A stretch of DNA of 64,000 bases. Source: CAZRXG01 sp964603985. Its GTDB lineage: Bacteria > Chloroflexota > Anaerolineae > Aggregatilineales > UBA3940. The notes under the pieces were generated by a model. It was not told the origin of the DNA. It worked only from the letters and a program-made list of their open reading frames with translations, and searched no databases. Numbering within the stretch: position 1 is the first letter of the stretch; each line of letters begins with the position of its first letter. A program made the translations under genes and the position numbers. Where the stretch lies: the NCBI GenBank assembly GCA_964603985.1, contig CAZRXG010000019.1, positions 10,382 through 74,381 on the forward strand. The letters are read 5' to 3'. Positions 58,539-64,000 of this stretch are shown here, one piece after another.

Positions 58539-59440
58539 TGCCGCTGACCCACGAGCGCACTTTTCGCGTGCGTCACCACGAGTGTGATGCCTACGGGCAC
58601 GTCAACAATGCCAACTACCTGCGCTACATGCAGGAGGCGGCCTTTGACGCCTCGGCTGCGGCGGGATATCCCTTCTCGCGTTATGAGGAGATGGGGAGCC
58701 TGTGGCTGGTCTATGAGACGGAGATCGAGTATCTGCACCCGCTGCGTTATGGGGATGCGGTGACGGTCAGGACGTGGGTCGAGAACTTCCGGCGCTCGCG
58801 CTCGCGCCGCAGGTACGAGCTGCGACACGCCGACACGGGTGAGATGGTCGCGTGGGGCAGCACCGATTGGGTGTACATTGACAGCCAGACGCAGCGACCG
58901 GTGCGCATCCCGCAGGAGATGAGGGAGGCGTTTTTCCCCGAAGGCGCGCCGGAGGACGCCCCGCGCGGCGCGCGCTTCCCCAAGCCGCCGTCCCCGCCGC
59001 CGGGCGTCTTCGTGATGCGGCGGCGCGTCGAGTGGCGAGACATTGACACGGCGTGGCACGTCAATAATGCGGTTTACCTGGCTTACGTCGATGAGTGTGG
59101 GATGCAGGTCGCGGCGGCGTATGGGTGGCCTGCGGAGCGCATGACCGAGGCGGGGTTTGGCATCGTGGCGCGGCGGCATCACATCGAATACAGACAGCCG
59201 GCCCTGTTGGGCGATGAGGTCGAGGTGGCGACCTATATTTGTGACGTCCGCAATGCCACCGCGGTGCGCTATTACAGCGTCACGCGGCCCGGTGATGGGG
59301 CTTTGCTGCTGCATGCCTTCACGCGGTACGTGTGGATCGACGTGGAGACGGGCCGCCCGATCCGCATCCCGGAGCGCTTCATGGCCGAATTTGCGCCCAA
59401 CATGGCGGGTGGGGTGGAATGGGCGAACCCATCACCGTGA
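58538..59440 (+). CDS. Double-hotdog acyl-CoA thioesterase
   Basis: Two hotdog folds in tandem. Domain 1: RVRHHECDAYGHVNNANYLRYM, with the Asp of the 4-hydroxybenzoyl-CoA thioesterase/YbgC active-site motif (DxxGHVNN). Domain 2: RRVEWRDIDTAWHVNNAVYLAY, the same motif with DTAWHVNN. Both lead into long helices and strands such as IEYLHPLRYGDAVTV and IEYRQPALLGDEVEV. A single chain of ~300 residues like this resembles FatA/acyl-ACP thioesterase or fused YbgC. It probably hydrolyses a fatty or aromatic acyl thioester in the cytoplasm. Coupled by TGATG to the glycosyltransferase, and overlapping the DUF402 gene by 22 bp. Confidence 0.85.
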   Translation: MPLTHERTFRVRHHECDAYGHVNNANYLRYMQEAAFDASAAAGYPFSRYEEMGSLWLVYETEIEYLHPLRYGDAVTVRTWVENFRRSRSRRRYELRHADTGEMVAWGSTDWVYIDSQTQRPVRIPQEMREAFFPEGAPEDAPRGARFPKPPSPPPGVFVMRRRVEWRDIDTAWHVNNAVYLAYVDECGMQVAAAYGWPAERMTEAGFGIVARRHHIEYRQPALLGDEVEVATYICDVRNATAVRYYSVTRPGDGALLLHAFTRYVWIDVETGRPIRIPERFMAEFAPNMAGGVEWANPSP

Positions 59441-59886
59441 TCAAAAATGACCACACAGGGCGCGAGGTGTGGCGCTACCGGGGTGTCGTGCTGGAGCGCG
59501 GCCCGACGCACGTCAGGCTGGAGGCGGTCTTTAACCGGGATGACGTGGACCTGGGCTATGCCGTCTTCCGGCGTGGTGATCGCTTCGTGGAGCGCTTCTA
59601 CACCGACCGTTGGTACAACCTGTTTGAGGTGCATGATGTGGATGATGACCGCCTCAAGGGCTGGTATTGCAACTTCGCCCGCCCGGCCCGGTTGAGTGAG
59701 CACGAGGTCAGTGCCGACGACCTGGCGCTTGACCTGTACGTATACCCTGATGGGCGCGCGCTGGTGCTCGACCGGGATGAGTTTGATGCGCTGCCGATCG
59801 GTGCGGAGGAGCGCGCGGCGGTGCTGGAGGCGTTGGACAGGCTCCAGGTGATGATCCGTGACGGCGTGCCGCCGTTTGCTAAATGA
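59419..59886 (+). CDS. DUF402 (FomD/Ntdp-like) protein
   Basis: 155 residues. The conserved DUF402 pattern is present: an N-terminal strand pair (EVWRYRGVVLERG), FRRGDRFVERFYTDRWYNLFEV, then LKGWYCNFARPARL and the acidic DDLALDLYVYPDGRALVLDRDEFDAL. The latter two hold the Asp/Tyr cluster that binds Mn/Mg in FomD and in the Gram-positive nucleoside tri/diphosphatase Ntdp. Hence a cytoplasmic nucleotide pyrophosphatase-like hydrolase is likely. ATG 59419 overlaps the thioesterase end, indicating coupling. A function in protecting nucleotide pools is inferred from the family only. Confidence 0.85.
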   Translation: MGEPITVIKNDHTGREVWRYRGVVLERGPTHVRLEAVFNRDDVDLGYAVFRRGDRFVERFYTDRWYNLFEVHDVDDDRLKGWYCNFARPARLSEHEVSADDLALDLYVYPDGRALVLDRDEFDALPIGAEERAAVLEALDRLQVMIRDGVPPFAK

Positions 59887-59901
59887 GCTTTGGGCAGAGG
59901 G

Positions 59902-60235
59902 TTTCAGTCCGCAGATTACGCGGATTACACAGATTTTCCTGGCTTTGCGCCTGCGCCGAGGAATGGAATTCCTTGCCCGATGGACATTGACAATTTAATC
60001 CGGTCATCGTTTGTCCCCCACCCCGGCCCTTTCGGGGGTAGGTTTTTGGCTCGTGTTCAACGCCAGTGTTAAGCAGAATTCTGCATCACTGTGAGGCGCT
60101 GCCTGCTCAGTGGCCCTCACCCCCGCCGACCTCCGGGTCGGCCTCCCCCTATCCCGACCGCGCTCTTCGAGCGCTGGGAGAGGGGGTGTCGCGGGGCGAC
60201 CAGAGGTCGCAGCGAGACAGGGGTGAGGGTGAAGC
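59902..60235. repeat. Three dispersed repeats in a gene-free spacer
   Basis: GGATTACACAGA-type repeat (59902-59938, partner 4582-4618); ACAATTTAATCCGGTCATCG repeat (59980-60022, partner 56486-56530); and CCCTCACCCCCGCCGACCTC with CCGGGTCGGC, plus AGCGCTGGGAGAGGGGGTGT (60113-60190), of the GC-rich family. No coding gene is supported between 59887 and 60314. Confidence 0.65.
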
Positions 60236-60314
60236 CCGCGACCGTACTTCGCAGCTATCTCGCGGTTTTCTCCACAGGGCTGGGGAGGGATTGCCGTCAC
60301 AGTCGCGGCCTGCC

Positions 60315-61868
60315 TCACGGCCACACCCAGACCGTAGTGTTCACAGCAGCCATAGGACCGATGAGCACCGGGGCCATTTCTGGCTCGCGCGCCACGTACA
60401 GACCGCCCTCGCCGGTGAACAGCAGGTGCTGGGCGTCGAAGCTCCAGGTGGCGTGGTCAACCGGGCTGTTGAAAACCAGTCGCGGCGGGTTTTCAATTGA
60501 ACTCAGCAGGGAACCAACCCACAACTCGGAGCCAATCCAGGCCAGCTTGTCCGCTCCCTGTGACGGGATGGGCAGGCCGTCGGTCGAGGCTGGCCGCGCG
60601 AGATCGAGGTACTCGCCGGTAGAACTGATGACTACCGGGCCGAACTCCGTGTCGGCAAAAAAGACGTTGCCCACCGGAGACCAGTGCAGCGTGTGGACCT
60701 CGTCCTCCAGCATGCGCCAGGGGGCGAGACTGCCGCCCTCCATGATGAATATCCCGCTCTGGCTGCCGCTGCACCCGGCAGCGTACTTGCCGACCGCCAG
60801 CACCAATGTCCCGCCGACCGGGTCGGCAGCCACACCGCTGAAGTAGCCGTCCCACAGCACGCGCTCCTGGCCGCTCACAACGTTGATCGCGCGCAGTTTT
60901 TTGTTACCACAACCGGCGTCCCACGTATGAACGACGACCGTGGCCGCGTCCAGCCAGCCGAGGATAATCTCGTTGCCCGAAAGGTCGGGTTCGTACAACA
61001 GTTTGACACCCGACCCGTCGGCGGCAGCCGCCCACACGCCCTCCATGCTGTAGCCCGCGCCGGTACCGAAGCTCGAAGCCCCGGCGTGAACGATGTATTT
61101 GCCGTCGGGCGACCAGCTTGGGGCGTATGCCTGGCTCGGCCCGCTGGTCAGGCGCGTGATGCGCCCGTCGTCCAGTGAGTAGACGTACAGGTCGGAGGTC
61201 GGGCCTTCGATCATGCCCATGAAGGCCAGTTGCCGCCCGTCGGGCGACCAGGCGAAGCTGGCGGAATCGGCCACAGCCAGCGCCGCTTCGAAGAGTGGCT
61301 CGCCCGCAATGGCCTCCGCCGGGTCAAGCGTGGTTTCGGGCGTGGTCAGGGCGATGCTGGTGGTCGCTCCGTCGGGCAGCGACAGGATGTGGAGCACCAG
61401 GTCGTACAGGCTGGATGTGGCGGTTATGAAGGCCAGATGGCCGCCGGAAGGCGCAGCGCCGCCGTAGCTCTCGTGATAGTTAAGCACGTTGCCATCGCTG
61501 ATGCGCGTCAGGCCGCTGCCGTCGGGGTTGACGGCCCAGATGCCGTCTTTGTGGGTCGCCAGAACCCACCACGGCCCGTCCGCCGACAGGCTGCCTGATG
61601 GGACGGGGGGCGCGACCGTCTCAGCCGGTGGAGTTGGTTCCGGCTCAGGGAGGGTGACCTCCGCTTCCGTGCCGGTAGCCGTCTCTTTTGGCTCGGTGGG
61701 CGTCGGCTCCCGTGGCTGTGCCTCGGTGGGCGGTGTAGTAGCCGTCGGGGCGATGGAAGGTGAGGTCGGGCTGCCAACCGGGCCGCAGGCCAGCAGTGCG
61801 GCCAGCAGTGCGGCCGGCAGCGCGGCCAGTCCTGACAGCCGGTTTGCTCTCGCATTGGAAAGATTCAT
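60315..61868 (-). CDS. TolB-like (PD40) beta-propeller lipoprotein
   Basis: Signal peptide with lipobox LLAC (ALLAALLACG), then a ~55-residue Pro/Thr/Glu-rich stalk and a six-bladed-type propeller. PD40/WD motifs are FAWSPDGRQLAFMG, PSWSPDGKYIVHAG, LHWSPVGNVFFAD, GIWAVNPDGSGLTRI and ATWSFDAQHLLFTG. Each blade's SPDG turn is standard for TolB/DPP-like propellers. It is exported and lipid-anchored, probably a ligand- or peptide-binding scaffold; no peptidase domain is present. ATG at 61868. It is AT-poorer than the WD40 protein at 2337-3533 and not a close copy. Confidence 0.8.
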   Translation of the reverse strand: MNLSNARANRLSGLAALPAALLAALLACGPVGSPTSPSIAPTATTPPTEAQPREPTPTEPKETATGTEAEVTLPEPEPTPPAETVAPPVPSGSLSADGPWWVLATHKDGIWAVNPDGSGLTRISDGNVLNYHESYGGAAPSGGHLAFITATSSLYDLVLHILSLPDGATTSIALTTPETTLDPAEAIAGEPLFEAALAVADSASFAWSPDGRQLAFMGMIEGPTSDLYVYSLDDGRITRLTSGPSQAYAPSWSPDGKYIVHAGASSFGTGAGYSMEGVWAAAADGSGVKLLYEPDLSGNEIILGWLDAATVVVHTWDAGCGNKKLRAINVVSGQERVLWDGYFSGVAADPVGGTLVLAVGKYAAGCSGSQSGIFIMEGGSLAPWRMLEDEVHTLHWSPVGNVFFADTEFGPVVISSTGEYLDLARPASTDGLPIPSQGADKLAWIGSELWVGSLLSSIENPPRLVFNSPVDHATWSFDAQHLLFTGEGGLYVAREPEMAPVLIGPMAAVNTTVWVWP

Positions 61869-62076
61869 ACCTAATCTCCATGATGCACTTGCTTCACGTT
61901 GGGCACCAGTATGCCACATTGTGCGAGGAGGGCAACAATGCGCGCGGCGAGTCGGCCAGCGAGCTGCAGCCGGAGGTGGGCCGGATTTTGCCGACCAGAT
62001 TGATACTGGACTTTCGCCGGTGGTGTGGTTCAGTTCTGATCAGACTTGCATAGGGGCGGGAATGGTGCCTTTCTAC

Positions 62077-63498
62077 TCACGCTTTGCGGGGATGATCGTG
62101 GATCACCGGAACACGCATCCGAATCAGTTTTTCGATGTCTTTCAGATAGGGGCGTTCGCTTTCGGAGCAGAAGGCGAGCGCGATACCTTCTGCGCCGGCC
62201 CGCCCGGTACGGCCTATGCGATGTACGTAGGTTTCCGGCTCGTTTGGCAGATCAAACTGAATAACGTGCGAGATGTGCTCCACGTCAATGCCGCGCGAGG
62301 CAACGTCGGTGGCAACCAGCACGCGCGTTTTGCCCGTGCGGAAGTTCTGGAGCGCCTTTTGGCGCGCGGTTTGCGACTTGTTGCCATGGATTGGCTCGGC
62401 GTGGATCCCCCGCTGTGTCAGCGTCTTGACGACCCGGTTCGCGCCATGCTTGGTGCGGGTAAAGACCAGCGCACGGGTGACGTCCGAATCGCCCAGCACG
62501 CGCTCCAGCAGAGCTTGCTTCTTCTGCTTTGAGACAAAGAATACACCCTGTTCGATAGCCTCGACGGCCGGCTGCTCAGGAGTCATGGTTATTTCGGTTG
62601 GATCATGCAGAATGCTCCCGGCGAGTTCGACGATTTCACGCGGCATGGTCGCAGAAAACAGCAGTGTCTGGCGTTTCTCCGGTACCTGCCTGATGATGCG
62701 CCGTACATCGCGGATAAAGCCCATGTCGAGCATGCGATCTGCCTCGTCGAGCACCAGCACCTCGACGTGCTTGAGCGCCACATATCCCTCCCCCATCAGG
62801 TCAAGCAGCCGTCCGGGCGTGGCAACCAGGATATTCACCCCGCGCTTCAGGGCCTGGATCTGTGGGTTCTTGCCCACACCCCCGTAAATGACGGTGTTTG
62901 TCAGCCCGGTGTGGTGCCCATAAGTGCTGAAGCTGTCCCCAATCTGGATCGCCAGCTCTCGTGTGGGTGAAAGCACTAATACCCGCACTCGACGTTTTGG
63001 CTGCTTCTTGTGGTTACCGCTTGAAAGACGCTGCTCGCCCGTGCCGACGGACAACCATTGCAGGATCGGCAGCGCAAATGCGGCCGTCTTGCCGGTCCCG
63101 GTCTGGGCGCAGCCCAGCACGTCCCGCCCGGCCAGCACATCGGGGATCGCCTGGGCCTGGATCGGCGTCGGCTCGACGTAACCCGCCTCGCGCACAGCGC
63201 GCAGCAAGTCGGCGATCAGGCCAAGTTCGGAAAAGGACCCGGCGTCGCCTGCCGGTTCGGGCTGAGGCAATGCTTCTTCAAGCCGCGTCACGCCCAGGGC
63301 CGATGGGCCCTTCTTGCGCTGTTCAACATAGAAGGCAACGCGATCCCCTTCGCCGATGTGTGCCTGGTGGCTGCGCTGAAGTGCAGAATGATGCACGAAA
63401 ATATCCTTACTCCCTGCGTCGGGAGCGACAAAACCAAAGCCTCGTTTCCTGTCGTACCACTTAATGGTTCCGGTGAAACGTTGTGTGTGTGATGACAT
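62077..63498 (-). CDS. DEAD-box RNA helicase with N-terminal cold-shock domain
   Basis: Residues 1-75 form a cold-shock domain: GTIKWYDRKRGFGFVAP (RNP1 KRGFGFV) and DIFVHHSALQ (RNP2). The helicase core follows: Q motif YVEPTPIQAQAIP, I AQTGTGKT, Ia PTRELAIQ, GG, TPGRLLDL, II DEAD, III SAT, IV LVFTRTKHGAN, V ATDVASRGIDV, VI HRIGRTGRAG. It is most like RhlE and ends about 20 residues after motif VI with only a short basic tail. A CSD-helicase fusion would couple RNA chaperone binding with unwinding, e.g. in cold adaptation or ribosome assembly (inference). The ATG at 63498 is the first in the frame. A hairpin lies in its 5' leader. Confidence 0.92.
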   Translation of the reverse strand: MSSHTQRFTGTIKWYDRKRGFGFVAPDAGSKDIFVHHSALQRSHQAHIGEGDRVAFYVEQRKKGPSALGVTRLEEALPQPEPAGDAGSFSELGLIADLLRAVREAGYVEPTPIQAQAIPDVLAGRDVLGCAQTGTGKTAAFALPILQWLSVGTGEQRLSSGNHKKQPKRRVRVLVLSPTRELAIQIGDSFSTYGHHTGLTNTVIYGGVGKNPQIQALKRGVNILVATPGRLLDLMGEGYVALKHVEVLVLDEADRMLDMGFIRDVRRIIRQVPEKRQTLLFSATMPREIVELAGSILHDPTEITMTPEQPAVEAIEQGVFFVSKQKKQALLERVLGDSDVTRALVFTRTKHGANRVVKTLTQRGIHAEPIHGNKSQTARQKALQNFRTGKTRVLVATDVASRGIDVEHISHVIQFDLPNEPETYVHRIGRTGRAGAEGIALAFCSESERPYLKDIEKLIRMRVPVIHDHPRKA

Positions 63499-63540
63499 TA
63501 ATCTCTTACTCTCTTTTCACTTGTCTACGTGGCAAACAAA

Positions 63541-63563
63541 AGGCCCGGCTTAATGCCGGGCCT
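63541..63563 (-). terminator. Hairpin/U-tract in the 5' leader of the CSD-helicase gene
   Basis: AGGCCCGGC-ttaat-GCCGGGCCT. On the minus strand it is followed by TTTGTTTGCC, only 42 bp before the helicase start. It may be an attenuator, or the terminator of a gene outside the window; 63565-64000 holds no gene. Confidence 0.65.
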
Positions 63564-63711
63564 GAATTTTCCACAACAGTTTTCCACATGCATTACTGTT
63601 TCGAGTATAACCCGCTTGTCAGGGCAGTGCAAATCGCCGCCAGTGATGGACTGATGGACAGCGCTCTGTGGGCAGGACTTTGCATCGGTGCGATGCGGTG
63701 CGGTGCTTCTT

Positions 63712-63951
63712 CACCCCCCTGTGAGCCTGACGGCTCATCCGTCCCCCCATGCACGGGGGGACTCGGCGGAGCGGAGTGGCCGAGGAGCGGTCAGCCGCCC
63801 TCACCCCCGCCGACCTCGGTCGGCGTTCCCCTCTCCCGGACGCGACCTGTGGTCGCTGGGAGAGGGGGCAGTCGAAGCGGTGGGCAGCGGTTGGCGGCCC
63901 TCACCTCTCTGTGAGCCTGACGGCTCATCCGTCCCCCCATGCACGGGCTGA
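63712..63951. repeat. Two copies of the two-hairpin repeat with GGTCGG palindrome
   Basis: TGAGCC-tgac-GGCTCA and GTCCCCCC-atgcac-GGGGGGAC at 63722-63762 match 1497-1537 almost exactly; a shortened copy lies at 63912-63948. Between them sit CCTCACCCCCGCCGACCTCG (63790-63809) and GGGAGAGGGGGC. Confidence 0.75.
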
Positions 63952-64000
63952 GGACACGACAGTTTTAGAAGTTGCAGAGGTTAGGGCGAAAGAACAAAGA

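Noticed and set aside
1..64000. tRNA, rRNA and tmRNA genes
   Set aside because: No cloverleaf with a GGTTCGA-type T-arm, no rRNA core and no tmRNA ends were noticed on either strand by eye; a covariance scan would be needed to exclude them formally.

Overview
The window looks like a GC-rich chromosomal segment from a Chloroflexota bacterium, probably Anaerolineae-like. This is inferred from gene style: many proline/threonine-rich lipoproteins, roadblock and V4R signalling proteins, PMT-type membrane glycosyltransferases, a large bifunctional PBP with a long C-terminal extension, and abundant GC-rich intergenic palindromes. No rRNA or tRNA gene was recognised. Several AT-richer islands of uncharacterised genes (about 1.8-3.6 kb, 7.6-9.3 kb, 12.7-15.5 kb, 23.2-24.3 kb) interrupt GC-rich housekeeping genes.

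Left part (1-20.8 kb): the end of lspA; a lipoprotein; a two-gene WD40/membrane-protein set; then a thiamine-precursor operon. That operon has a TPP riboswitch and attenuator followed by thiamine pyrophosphokinase, a YkoF-type thiamine-binding protein, an ABC permease, a methyltransferase and a THI5/NMT1-like binding protein. No ATPase lies in the operon; an orphan ATPase of the right type lies at 52.0-52.8 kb. Next come an aldo/keto reductase, a membrane glycosyltransferase, a NUDIX hydrolase, three tandem 181-residue paralogues with decayed remnants of a segmental duplication between them, and several secreted or anchored proteins.

Middle (20.8-30.9 kb): a single-chain restriction-modification gene carries a 1-nt frameshift, an AT-rich specificity region, and an in-frame REP-RAYT-REP insertion (HUH/Y1 transposase domain between two identical palindromes). 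Downstream is a strong promoter with two SOS-box-like sites in front of a non-coding, hairpin-rich tract. A related tract with the same kind of promoter sits at 41.4-41.95 kb, and a truncated third promoter copy at 52.8 kb. These suggest an undescribed SOS-linked structured RNA. The nadK / zinc-finger membrane protein / recN set follows.

Right part (31-64 kb): four tandem genes (31.15-41.38 kb) and a fifth inverted copy (52.94-55.51 kb) encode secreted plant-type leucine-rich-repeat proteins with FN3-like domains. All five share a leader and promoter motif, and most upstream regions carry a fossil of the 3' end of the uridine phosphorylase gene that still adjoins the fifth copy. This points to repeated duplication of an udp-tail/LRR unit. 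Between them lie a PBP1 gene (apparently leaderless), an MFS transporter sharing the LRR promoter motif, a TPR-like membrane protein, and a response regulator/roadblock/V4R signalling group. The end holds a second PMT-like glycosyltransferase, a double-hotdog thioesterase, a DUF402 protein, a TolB-like lipoprotein and a cold-shock-domain/DEAD-box helicase fusion, framed by dispersed GC-rich hairpin repeats.
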